From contig JAMPFA010000001.1 in NCBI GenBank assembly GCA_023664725.1, positions 115,705 to 179,350 on the forward strand: a stretch of DNA of 63,646 nucleotides, given 5' to 3'. The DNA is from Roseburia sp. GTDB lineage: Bacteria > Bacillota > Clostridia > Lachnospirales > Lachnospiraceae. Made by a program: the position numbers and the translations under genes. Shown here piece by piece: positions 16,260 through 24,291 of the stretch; positions within the stretch are counted from its first letter, which is position 1, and each line of letters opens with the position of its first letter. A model generated the notes under the pieces. That model ran no database searches. It saw only the letters and a program-made list of their open reading frames with translations, and had not been told where the DNA came from.

Positions 16260-17251
16260 TTATCTGATCAGGCATTCCTTCCCCTTAAACGCAAACCCAT
16301 ACTTTTTGATCCGCCCCGGGGAGTAGCCCTTTGCAGTCAGTTCTGCTTCGTATTTCTTTTCGTTAATCTGGGAAAGGGCGTTTGCGGCTGTTTCCTCAAG
16401 GTTCTTTTCTTTCAAAGGTTTGTGTACTTTAAACTCAATGAGATAGGCATAGTCCTTTTTGCTGTCTGCAGGCGTGAGCATTATGTCATAGCGGCCAAAA
16501 CCGCTCTCCCGGTTGGAGGTTATAGTAAATCTTCCCGCAAGTTCCACCATAAGTCCCAACACAAAACCGTGATAGAACCGCTCCGGTGCATCATCATCTG
16601 ATGCACTTTTGGCAACATCAAAACTTGAAAAACTGTGAAGGGCAACTTTATTCATAAATTCATTCATTGCATCCACATCATTTGTAAGCAATGCCTTGAT
16701 AAAGTTGTTGTATGCGCTTTCTGTACTGCCGCTAAACCATCCTTTTACCATATCTGCAAACATGCTCCGCACTTCCATGTTGGTGAGGGAGAGGGTGTAT
16801 ACTTTTCTTTTAAACTCGCCGATGCGCTGAAGCTTTAATACTTTTAAGTAACCTGTCGCTAACATCAGGCTCCAGACGGCGCTGGCGTTCCCGTTTAGCT
16901 GGTCAAATACAATCTGTTCATCAATCTGCGCAGTGATGCTCTTTCCCTGCAAAAGCTCCTCCATAGCCTGTTTGATATCTGTGTTTCCGCTTTGTATCAG
17001 GGAATTGATAAGTCCGTTAGAGCTTGTATTTGTCCAGTAGGCGTCATACGTTCCGTTTTTTTTGATAAAGGAGGCAATAGACCATGGATTGTAAATATCA
17101 GCACAGGAACCGAATGTAAAGCCGTCATACCACCTTTTTACGCCCTGCTTTTCCTTGCCATATCCCGTGGCATCCAGTGCGGCAAAGACTTCTTCCTCTG
17201 TAAAACCAAAAGCGGCTGCATACCTATGTTTACAAATATTTTCCCGTCCAT
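16260..17251 (-). pseudogene. AAA-ATPase-like / PD-(D/E)XK nuclease gene, N-terminal half deleted and out of frame
   Basis: The minus-strand frame from about 17246 to 16260 is open for about 330 codons and matches the second half of the large AAA-ATPase-like family: FGFTEEEVFAALDATGYG, VKRWYDGFTFGS, DIYNPWSI, then the C-terminal PD-(D/E)XK part with GFGRYDIML and YLIEFKVHK. The first usable in-frame start is Met at 16964, inside the protein. A perfect ribosome site (AGGAGG, 17264-17259) with ATG at 17251 remains, but that ATG opens another frame (MDGKIFVNIG...) that soon stops. The Walker-type N-terminal domain, usually 200-250 residues, is missing. So the 5' end was kept, the middle deleted and the frame lost. 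Confidence 0.85.
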
Positions 17252-17320
17252 GTCAGTACCTCCTGAAAAATACCATGTTTATAGTATACACGCTGCATGA
17301 AATTTGTACAAGAAAGTTTG

Positions 17321-17349
17321 TTGTATTTGGAGGCGTGTATAGGTATAAT
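17321..17349 (+). promoter_or_regulatory. Possible promoter for the HelD-like gene
   Basis: TTGTAT, a 17-bp spacer and TATAAT (17344-17349) lie 79 bp before the start at 17428. The -35 box is weak and the -10 perfect. Confidence 0.5.
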
Positions 17350-17427
17350 ATATTCTGAGAATTTACTACAGCCTTTACGTGAAAAGCAGCGGGCTGTATG
17401 GCAAAAATCCGGTATCAGGAGGCAGGA

Positions 17428-19494
17428 ATGAAGGAAGAATCCTATTTGGAAACGGTGATAGATGTGCTGCATGAAAAAATAGCAGCGATAGATACAAAAC
17501 TGGAAAATAATGACAAAGACATTGAGAACATGCACCAGTATTTCTGGGAAAATTATAATGAATTTGACGAGTACGGCTATGAGCTTTATGACAATACCAA
17601 CGCTGTGAAGGCGAGATTGAAAGAACAGGGGGATTATGTGCGGGATCGTTTTCGATATGAAAAGATGCTCTATTCCCCCTATTTCGGCAGGGTGGACTTC
17701 TGCTACGAGGGGGAGGAGGAACCGGAGCAGTATTATATCGGCATTGCCAATCTGGCAAAGGGGCGGGCAAAGGATCCCTATGTTTTTGACTGGCGGGCTC
17801 CGGTGTCAGGGCTTTTTTATGACTATGACCAGGGAGAGGCGCAGTTTGAAGCCCCGGCGGGGATTATGAAAGGAGAGATTACCCGAAAAAAGCAGTATAA
17901 GATAAAAAACGGCAGGCTTATCTATGTGCTGGAAAACGAGATGAATATAGATGATGAGATTTTGCAGCAGGCGCTTTTGGAACATGCGGACGCAAAGCTG
18001 AAAAATATCGTCACTACCATTCAGAGGGAACAAAACAGCATTATCAGAGACCAGTCCCATCGGATCCTCGCAGTTCAGGGCTGTGCCGGAAGCGGGAAAA
18101 CTTCTGTGGCCCTGCACCGGATCGCCTACCTTTTGTACCATAACAGGAAAAATCTCACCGCTGCCCAGGTGCTGATCCTATCCCCCAACAATATTTTTGC
18201 GGACTACATTTCCAGGATACTGCCGGAGCTGGGGGAGGAAAATATCTGCGAGATGACCTTTGACGATTTTGCTTACAGAAAACTTCAGGTATATGGCGAG
18301 GCGGAAGACCGCTATGACGAGCTGGAAAAAATGCTCCATGAAAATGAACCCAAAGAATATTTTGCGGCAAAATCTTTGATTCCCTCCACGGAGGAAGCAG
18401 CCTACAAGCAGACAAAAGGATATATAGAGGAACTGAATGAATTTGTTTTGACTTTGGAGTGGGAGATTGTAAACTTTTCCGATTTCAACTATAAGAAAAT
18501 GGAGATGAAGGAGGAGGAGATTGCCAAATTTTTCTACGAGAAGATGGCAGATATCCCTATTTTATCCAGGATGAAAAAAATTGGAGAGTACCTGATCGAT
18601 GTGACGGAGACGTTAAAAGATAAAGATATGGACCCGGAGGAGCGGCAGGAAGTTTTGGAGCGGTTTGACGCCATGTATGAGACAAAAGACCTGCTGGAAC
18701 TTTATAACCGTTTTCTGGCGGGATCCGGCAGGAAGCCGCTGGAGCGGGGGACGGGATTTCTGCGGTACGAGGATGTGTACCCTATGCTCTATCTGAACTA
18801 TGCGCTGGTGGAGCAGGAGCCGGGGCGGGAGGTAAAACATCTGATCATCGATGAGATGCAGGATTATACCTATTTACAGTATGTTCTTCTGGAAAAAATG
18901 TTTCATTGCCCCATGACCATTTTGGGGGATAAGGTTCAGACTATGGCGGAAAAGCATCAGGATGTAATGAAATTTCTGCCCAAGATTTTTGGAAAAGATG
19001 TGCATGTATTGGAGTTAAATAAGAGCTATCGCTCCACATCCGAGATCATGGCTTTTGCAGACAATCTCCTGGGGGAGGAAACAGCACAGGGCATTACCAG
19101 GCACGGTGAGGCGGTGTGCAGGGTTTCTGCTCCTTCCGCAAAAGAGATGTATGGAAAAATAGCAAAGGATATAAAAAGCTGTGGGGAGTACGATACGCTT
19201 GCAGTGCTCTGCCTGGATGCAGACAGGGCGAAAGAAGCCTGTGACAAGCTGAAAGAGGAAGACCCGGAGATGGAGATCCATCTGCTCACCAAGGATTCCA
19301 TGAAATTTGACAGGGGAATTTCCGTTATGCCTTTTTACCTGGCAAAGGGATTGGAGTTCGACGGGGTGTTTGTGCCGGATGCGCAGGATTACGTCACAGC
19401 CCTTCACAACCAGGCAATGTACATCAATGCAACCAGGGCACTGCATGTTTTGCGGCTGTACGGGCTTGAGGGGGATGACACTGCTATCGGGTGA
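17428..19494 (+). CDS. HelD-like RNA polymerase recycling ATPase (UvrD/Rep superfamily)
   Basis: ATG 17428 has AGGAGG 5 bp upstream; an ATG at 17398 is also in frame but lacks such a site. The 688-residue product has an N-terminal coiled-coil arm (about 1-60), a HelD-typical segment with GRVDF and DPYVFDWRAPVSGLFYDY, and Walker A GCAGSGKT (218-225) followed by SVALHRIAYLLYH. Later come LIIDEMQDYTYLQY (Walker B and motif II), LNKSYRST (motif IV), and near the end MPFYLAKGLEFDGVFV and NATRAL. HelD proteins pull stalled RNA polymerase off DNA with their arms rather than unwinding DNA. Length and motif order fit the family. It has its own weak promoter and stands alone. Confidence 0.88.
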   Translation: MKEESYLETVIDVLHEKIAAIDTKLENNDKDIENMHQYFWENYNEFDEYGYELYDNTNAVKARLKEQGDYVRDRFRYEKMLYSPYFGRVDFCYEGEEEPEQYYIGIANLAKGRAKDPYVFDWRAPVSGLFYDYDQGEAQFEAPAGIMKGEITRKKQYKIKNGRLIYVLENEMNIDDEILQQALLEHADAKLKNIVTTIQREQNSIIRDQSHRILAVQGCAGSGKTSVALHRIAYLLYHNRKNLTAAQVLILSPNNIFADYISRILPELGEENICEMTFDDFAYRKLQVYGEAEDRYDELEKMLHENEPKEYFAAKSLIPSTEEAAYKQTKGYIEELNEFVLTLEWEIVNFSDFNYKKMEMKEEEIAKFFYEKMADIPILSRMKKIGEYLIDVTETLKDKDMDPEERQEVLERFDAMYETKDLLELYNRFLAGSGRKPLERGTGFLRYEDVYPMLYLNYALVEQEPGREVKHLIIDEMQDYTYLQYVLLEKMFHCPMTILGDKVQTMAEKHQDVMKFLPKIFGKDVHVLELNKSYRSTSEIMAFADNLLGEETAQGITRHGEAVCRVSAPSAKEMYGKIAKDIKSCGEYDTLAVLCLDADRAKEACDKLKEEDPEMEIHLLTKDSMKFDRGISVMPFYLAKGLEFDGVFVPDAQDYVTALHNQAMYINATRALHVLRLYGLEGDDTAIG

Positions 19495-19535
19495 ATGGTT
19501 TTTCATTACGTTAAGAACCGTTAAAAAATTTGGGG

Positions 19536-19564
19536 TTGTTATTTTCTAATAGCTATGGTATTAT
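19536..19564 (+). promoter_or_regulatory. Promoter of the thiazole operon
   Basis: TTGTTA, a 17-bp spacer ending in TGG, and TATTAT (19559-19564) make an extended -10 promoter. Transcription would start near 19571, leaving a leader of about 205 nt that contains the hairpin at 19608-19657. Confidence 0.55.
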
Positions 19565-19607
19565 TTGTTGTGCAGAAATTTAATAAATAAATTCAGAGTG
19601 AAACTGT

Positions 19608-19664
19608 AAGGTTCACGAAGGGGTACACCACCACGGGTGTATCTTTTCGTGAACCTTTTGTTTT
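19608..19664 (+). terminator. Long terminator-like hairpin in the thiSG leader
   Basis: AAGGTTCACGAA (19608-19619) pairs perfectly with TTCGTGAACCTT (19646-19657). The stem continues through two G-U pairs and an 8-bp GGTACACC/GGTGTATC stem to a small loop, 22 bp in all, and is followed by TTGTTTT. It may end the HelD transcript or act as an attenuator for the thi operon, because a promoter lies just upstream. No TPP riboswitch core was found around it. Confidence 0.7.
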
Positions 19665-19777
19665 GCAGAAAGATTATAGGTTAAGAATTTGGGAAATTGC
19701 GTGTTCCACAACATAGAGCTGGCCAACATGCGTAGTTCCACAATCACCTAATCTATTTTCACGAGAAAGGAGCAGCC

Positions 19778-20749
19778 ATGAACATCACATTAAACGGAAA
19801 ACCCTGCGAGACAACAGCAGAAAACATTATCACCCTCCTAGAGGAAAACAGCCATCGCCCGGAACTTGTGGCAGTGGAAGTAAACGAAGACATTATCCCA
19901 AAGGAAAAATATGCGGTACATCCTCTGAGAGACGGGGATACAGTGGAAATCGTAACCTTTATGGGAGGCGGAGAAGAAACAGATACCTGGTTTTTGGGGG
20001 AACATGAATTTTCTTCCCGGTTTATCTTAGGTTCCGGCAAATACTCCCTGGAACTGATCCAGGCAGCAGTAGAGCAGGCAGGGGCACAGATTGTCACACT
20101 GGCGCTTCGGCGGGCAAATCAGGGGGGAATGGCGAATATTATGGATTATATTCCCGAGGGCGTCACACTTCTGCCAAATACCTCCGGTGCGAGAAACGCC
20201 GACGAGGCAGTCAGAATCGCCAGACTCTCCCGGGAAATCGGATGCGGCAATTTCGTAAAAATAGAAATTATGCGGGATTCCAAATATCTTCTGCCGGACA
20301 ACCAGGAAACCATCCGTGCCACGGAAACCCTGGTCAAGGAAGGTTTTGTGGTAATGCCCTATATGTATCCGGATTTAAACGTGGCAAGGGATTTGAGAGA
20401 CGCCGGGGCTTCCTGCATTATGCCTCTGGGCGCACCCATCGGTTCCAACAAAGGGCTTTGTACCAAAGCGTTTATCCAGATTTTAATTGATGAGATGGAT
20501 CTGCCGATTATCGTGGATGCGGGGATCGGATGCCCCTCCCAGGCTTGTGAGGCAATGGAAATGGGGGCGGCTGCAGTGATGAGCAACACTGCAATTGCCA
20601 CATCGGGAAATATACCCCTTATGGCAGAGGCCATGAGACTTGCCACCCAGGCCGGGAGAAAAGCTTACCTGGCAGGAACAGGGAGAGTGCTGGCAAAAGG
20701 AGCTGCCCCCTCATCACCTTTGACAGGTTTTTTAAGGGAGGAAGAATAA
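19778..20749 (+). CDS. thiSG: Fused ThiS sulfur carrier / ThiG thiazole synthase
   Basis: A 323-residue cytoplasmic fusion. Residues 1-65 are ThiS-like ([45 protein letters not shown]), with the glycines that normally end ThiS at 63-65. Residues 68-323 are a complete Thi[26 protein letters not shown], Lys161 in VKIEIMRD (expected to form the imine with deoxyxylulose phosphate), [12 protein letters not shown] and [11 protein letters not shown]. ThiG builds the thiazole ring of thiamine from deoxyxylulose phosphate, dehydroglycine and ThiS thiocarboxylate. In the fusion the ThiS glycines are internal, so cleavage after GG or another sulfur route would be needed. Such fusions are known as an annotation class. 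No thiF is present in the window. AAAGGAG precedes ATG 19778, and thiH follows 1 bp later. Confidence 0.92.
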   Translation: MNITLNGKPCETTAENIITLLEENSHRPELVAVEVNEDIIPKEKYAVHPLRDGDTVEIVTFMGGGEETDTWFLGEHEFSSRFILGSGKYSLELIQAAVEQAGAQIVTLALRRANQGGMANIMDYIPEGVTLLPNTSGARNADEAVRIARLSREIGCGNFVKIEIMRDSKYLLPDNQETIRATETLVKEGFVVMPYMYPDLNVARDLRDAGASCIMPLGAPIGSNKGLCTKAFIQILIDEMDLPIIVDAGIGCPSQACEAMEMGAAAVMSNTAIATSGNIPLMAEAMRLATQAGRKAYLAGTGRVLAKGAAPSSPLTGFLREEE

Positions 20750-20750
20750 T

Positions 20751-21962
20751 ATGGCAGAGATGATAAACGAGAGCATTTTAAGCGATGAGATAGAGCGTTA
20801 CAGGAAAAGAGAACTGATCAGCCACATGGATTACCAGGAGGGGATGGAGGTTATTGACACGGGCATCCCAGGGAAAGTGATAGAGAGAATGGAGGCCTAT
20901 GACTACACCCGGTATACCGAAGCAGATGTAAGAAAGGCACTGGCAAAGACGTCTTGCAGCGTAGAGGATTTTGAGGCGCTTTTGTCCCCTGTGGCAGGAG
21001 TGTTTTTGGAGGAGATTGCCAGGAAGGCCCAGGCGGAAACCAGGAAGCATTTCGGCAATTCCATCTATATGTTCACTCCCCTCTACATAGCAAATTATTG
21101 TGAAAACTATTGTATTTACTGCGGCTTTAACTGCCACAACAACATAAACCGCGCAAAATTAAAACCGGAGGAAATCGAGCAGGAGATGAAAGCCATTTCC
21201 GCCTCCGGTCTGGAAGAAATCCTGATCCTCACCGGGGAGAGCCGGAAAATGTCAGACGTGGCATACATCGGAGAGGCCTGTAAGATTGCCAGGAAATATT
21301 TTAAAGTCATCGGACTGGAAATCTATCCCGTAAATTCCGATGAATACGCCTATCTGCATCAATGCGGCGCTGATTATGTCACTGTATTTCAGGAAACCTA
21401 TAACTCCGACAAATATGAAACGCTGCACCTTGCAGGCCATAAGAGGTGCTTCCCCTACCGCATGAATGCCCAGGAGAGGGCTATTCGGGGAGGCATGAGA
21501 GGGGTGGGCTTCGGCGCACTTTTGGGACTTTCCGATTTCCGAAAAGATGCCCTGGCCACAGGCTATCATGCCTATCTCCTGCAGCAAAAATACCCCCAGG
21601 CGGAAATCGCTTTTTCCTGCCCCAGGCTCCGTCCGATTATAAACAACGAGAAGATCAACCCAAAAGATGTTCATGAGGCACAGCTTTTGCAGGTGGTCTG
21701 TGCCTATCGGATTTTTATGCCCTTTGCCAGCATTACAATCTCCACCAGGGAGTGTGAGAGAGTCCGGGACAATCTGATTGGCATTGCGGCAACAAAAATT
21801 TCTGCGGGAGTTTCCGTGGGGATCGGGGAGCATTTGGACGATTCCGGTTCAAAGGGAGATGAACAGTTTGAGATATCCGATGGAAGGACCGTGGAGGAAG
21901 TGTACCATGCCATAGAAAATGCCGGAATGCAGCCGGTGATGAGTGATTATGTCTATGTGTAG
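20751..21962 (+). CDS. thiH: 2-iminoacetate synthase ThiH
   Basis: A 403-residue radical SAM enzyme that cleaves tyrosine to dehydroglycine (2-iminoacetate) and p-cresol, supplying the nitrogen and two carbons for ThiG. The [4Fe-4S] cysteines are Cys117, Cys121 and Cys124 in CENYCIYCGF. Typical ThiH segments include MFTPLYIANYC, ILTGESRKMS, VFQETYNSDKYETLH and the late ASITISTRE. Use of ThiH rather than the oxygen-dependent glycine oxidase ThiO fits an anaerobe. It starts 1 bp after thiSG, with GGAGGAAG inside the thiSG end, and overlaps the next gene by 14-20 bp, so the three are co-translated. Confidence 0.95.
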   Translation: MAEMINESILSDEIERYRKRELISHMDYQEGMEVIDTGIPGKVIERMEAYDYTRYTEADVRKALAKTSCSVEDFEALLSPVAGVFLEEIARKAQAETRKHFGNSIYMFTPLYIANYCENYCIYCGFNCHNNINRAKLKPEEIEQEMKAISASGLEEILILTGESRKMSDVAYIGEACKIARKYFKVIGLEIYPVNSDEYAYLHQCGADYVTVFQETYNSDKYETLHLAGHKRCFPYRMNAQERAIRGGMRGVGFGALLGLSDFRKDALATGYHAYLLQQKYPQAEIAFSCPRLRPIINNEKINPKDVHEAQLLQVVCAYRIFMPFASITISTRECERVRDNLIGIAATKISAGVSVGIGEHLDDSGSKGDEQFEISDGRTVEEVYHAIENAGMQPVMSDYVYV

Positions 21963-22524
21963 AGAAAATGTAATTGCCGTGACTAACAGAAAACTGGTGC
22001 AGGGATCTTTATTACGCCAGATAGAAAAGATTTTTGCAGCAGGGGTAAAAAAACTGATACTTCGGGAAAAAGATCTGTCCCCCCAGGAATATTTTTATCT
22101 GGCAAAAGAAGTGATGGAACTGGGGGCAGCCGATCACGCAGATGTTATCCTGCACTTCTTTGTGGAGGAGGCCATAGCTCTTGGGGCAGAGTCCATTCAT
22201 CTGCCTCTGGGGAGAGCCGTTAAATACCGGGAAAGTCTAAAGCGTTTCCAAACAGTGGGGATTTCCACACACTCTCCGGAACAGGTCAGACAGGCGGAGG
22301 AGCTGGGCGCCGATTATGTCACCTTTGGTCATGTGTTTGCCACGGATTGTAAAAAAGGGTGTCCGCCCAAAGGAATCGAAGCTTTACGTGAAGTTTGTGA
22401 AGCCACAGAGCTTGCGGTATACGGGCTTGGGGGGATAAACAAGGAAAACTGCTGGCAGGTTTTAGATGCCGGGGCGGCTGGATACTGTATGATGTCGGAG
22501 GTTATGAGGGCGGATTTTGGATGA
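21949..22524 (+). CDS. TenI-like thiazole tautomerase / thiamine phosphate synthase family
   Basis: The 5' end overlaps thiH; GTG 21943, ATG 21949 and ATG 21955 are all in frame and the choice among them is uncertain. The 191-residue product is a TIM-barrel of the ThiE/TenI superfamily: AVTNRKLV, KKLILREKDL, ESIHLPLG, VGISTHS, then ADYVTFGHVFATDCKKGCPPKG and YGLGGIN. FGHVF with its His and the TDCKKG segment are typical of TenI, which aromatises the ThiG product, whereas ThiE usually has GPVF-type sequence there. LREKD is shared with both. I therefore favour TenI, with ThiE as the alternative. A ThiE and pyrimidine-branch genes must lie elsewhere if thiamine is fully made. Confidence 0.75.
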   Translation: MSMCRENVIAVTNRKLVQGSLLRQIEKIFAAGVKKLILREKDLSPQEYFYLAKEVMELGAADHADVILHFFVEEAIALGAESIHLPLGRAVKYRESLKRFQTVGISTHSPEQVRQAEELGADYVTFGHVFATDCKKGCPPKGIEALREVCEATELAVYGLGGINKENCWQVLDAGAAGYCMMSEVMRADFG

Positions 22525-22537
22525 TGCATTGCTGTGA

Positions 22538-22738
22538 ACGTCTACACTAAGGGAGTACAGACAAGCAATAGAGGAATGTATCAAGGAGGGGATCCTTTCG
22601 GATTTCCTAAAGAAAAACAGAGCGGAGGCGCTGGAGATGAGCTGGTATGATTATAATGAGGAAGCTTTGCACTGCATTTTTTCTTTGGGGGATATCCACT
22701 GTCATTGTCATAAAATCAAGAAATTCTGGTTAAAATAA
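22538..22738 (+). pseudogene. Fragment of an Rpn/PD-(D/E)XK transposase-like gene
   Basis: The frame reads TLREYRQAIEECIKEGIL, then SDFLKKNRAEALEMSWYDYN and EEALHC. That matches the middle-to-late part of Rpn-type proteins (x-A-x-x-x-CI-x-x-GIL-x-x-FL-x-x-NRAE-A...), a different branch from the intact copy at 5530. A stop lies just upstream at 22535 and there is no start. The nuclease core and the C-terminal tail are absent. It fills most of the gap between the thi operon and the MATE gene. Confidence 0.75.
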
Positions 22739-22782
22739 TAGGATAAAGAAAAACTTACTTATAAAAATAAAAAGGAGACACC

Positions 22783-24123
22783 ATGAAAACCGATTCCCAG
22801 TATCAGAAAATGACAGAGACTCCCATTCCAAGACTTGTAACAGTTCTGGCAGTGCCCACAATCTTAAGTATGTTGATCACCTCCCTCTACAACCTTGTGG
22901 ACACTTATTTTGTGGCAAAGCTGGGAACGGCGGCATCCGGCGCTATCGGTATCGTTTTTTCCGTGATGGCAATGATACAGGCCATCGGCTTTACCATTGG
23001 AATGGGGGCAGGGAGTACGATTTCCAGACTGTTAGGAAAAAAGAAGGAGGAGGAAGCAAAAAAGGTGGCAAGCTCTGCCCTGGCGGCATCCGTTCTCTCC
23101 GGCATCGCCTTTACAGGCCTCACCCTCCTTTTTCTGGAAAAGCTGATGATTCTTCTGGGGGCCACAGAAACCATACTTCCCTATGCCCTGGATTACGCCC
23201 GGCTCATACTGTATGCCGCACCTGTGATGATGGCATCCTTTGTGCTGAACAATCTTTTGCGGGCGGAGGCAAAGACAAAATACTCCATGGTTGGAATAGG
23301 AGTGGGTGGAGTGATCAATGTGGCGCTAGATCCCCTGTTTATATTTTACTTCGATCTGGGGATAAAGGGGGCGGCTCTTGCAACGGCTGTGGGCCAGACC
23401 GTGGGATTTCTTGTTCTTCTGTCATTTTATGTCATGAAAAAGACGATCATCCGCTTCTCTTTCAAAAATGTTGCAAGGGAAACTTCTATATATAAAGTGT
23501 TTCTGGTAAACGGCATGCCCTCCTTTTTCCGGCAGGGGCTTGCCAGCGTGGCGGCCATTGCCTTAAACCGGGTGGCGGCAGCCCAGGGGGATGAGGCGGT
23601 GGCGGCAATGTCCATTGTGGGAAAAATATTTATGGTGGTTTTTTGTGCCCTTATCGGCTTTGGTCAGGGATTCCAGCCGGTAGCAGGGTACAACTACGGG
23701 GCGAAAAAGCCGGAGAGGGTAAAGCGTGCCTGCAAATTTACCCTGATCACAGGAAGCGTTGGAATGGTAATGATGGGGGCACTGGTATACTTTCTTGCCC
23801 CCTGGCTGATGGAACAGTTTGGCACCGGGGATGAGGCGGTAGCAGACATCGGAGTGGCGGCGCTTCGGATGCAGAGCCTTGCCATGCCTTTTATGCCTCT
23901 GGGGATCGTATGCAATATGGTATTTCAGGCGGTGGGAAAATCTTTTGTCAGCGCTTTTCTGGCAGCCTGCAGACAGGGTGTGTTTTTTTTACCTGCCATC
24001 TTTCTTTTTCCGAAGTTTTTTGGTATAATAGGGATAGAATTGGCACAGCCTTTGGCAGATGCGGCCACGTTTCTCGTATGTATACCGTTTTACATTGGAT
24101 TTATCAAAAAAATAAAAAGCTAG
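22783..24123 (+). CDS. MATE family efflux transporter
   Basis: A 446-residue membrane protein with about 12 helices in two similar halves. Family marks are PIPRLVTVLAVPTILSMLI at the N-terminus, NLVDTYFVAKLG in helix 2, GFTIGMGAGSTISRLLGKKK at the end of the first bundle, and GFGQGFQPVAGYNYGAKKPE in the second half. It resembles the NorM/MepA branch, which exports cationic drugs or metabolites with sodium or proton exchange; the real substrate is unknown. AAGGAG precedes ATG 22783. No regulator is adjacent. Confidence 0.92.
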   Translation: MKTDSQYQKMTETPIPRLVTVLAVPTILSMLITSLYNLVDTYFVAKLGTAASGAIGIVFSVMAMIQAIGFTIGMGAGSTISRLLGKKKEEEAKKVASSALAASVLSGIAFTGLTLLFLEKLMILLGATETILPYALDYARLILYAAPVMMASFVLNNLLRAEAKTKYSMVGIGVGGVINVALDPLFIFYFDLGIKGAALATAVGQTVGFLVLLSFYVMKKTIIRFSFKNVARETSIYKVFLVNGMPSFFRQGLASVAAIALNRVAAAQGDEAVAAMSIVGKIFMVVFCALIGFGQGFQPVAGYNYGAKKPERVKRACKFTLITGSVGMVMMGALVYFLAPWLMEQFGTGDEAVADIGVAALRMQSLAMPFMPLGIVCNMVFQAVGKSFVSAFLAACRQGVFFLPAIFLFPKFFGIIGIELAQPLADAATFLVCIPFYIGFIKKIKS

Positions 24124-24291
24124 TACCTTGGCACTATTATTTTTTTGAGGGAATCATACGATATATATGGTGTAAGTGTAACCAGGTACATTTGTGGGGA
24201 ACATGGATGCTACCTGCTTTTAGTGTCTTAAAGTGGGATAAACCACTGATAACATAGATAAGTCTCAAGGAAGGAAAAGGGAGCGATAATT

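Noticed and set aside
19565-19777. TPP riboswitch before thiSG
   Set aside because: The expected core strings (CTGAGA and the ACCTGATCTGG-like segment) are not present; only a simple long hairpin is seen.
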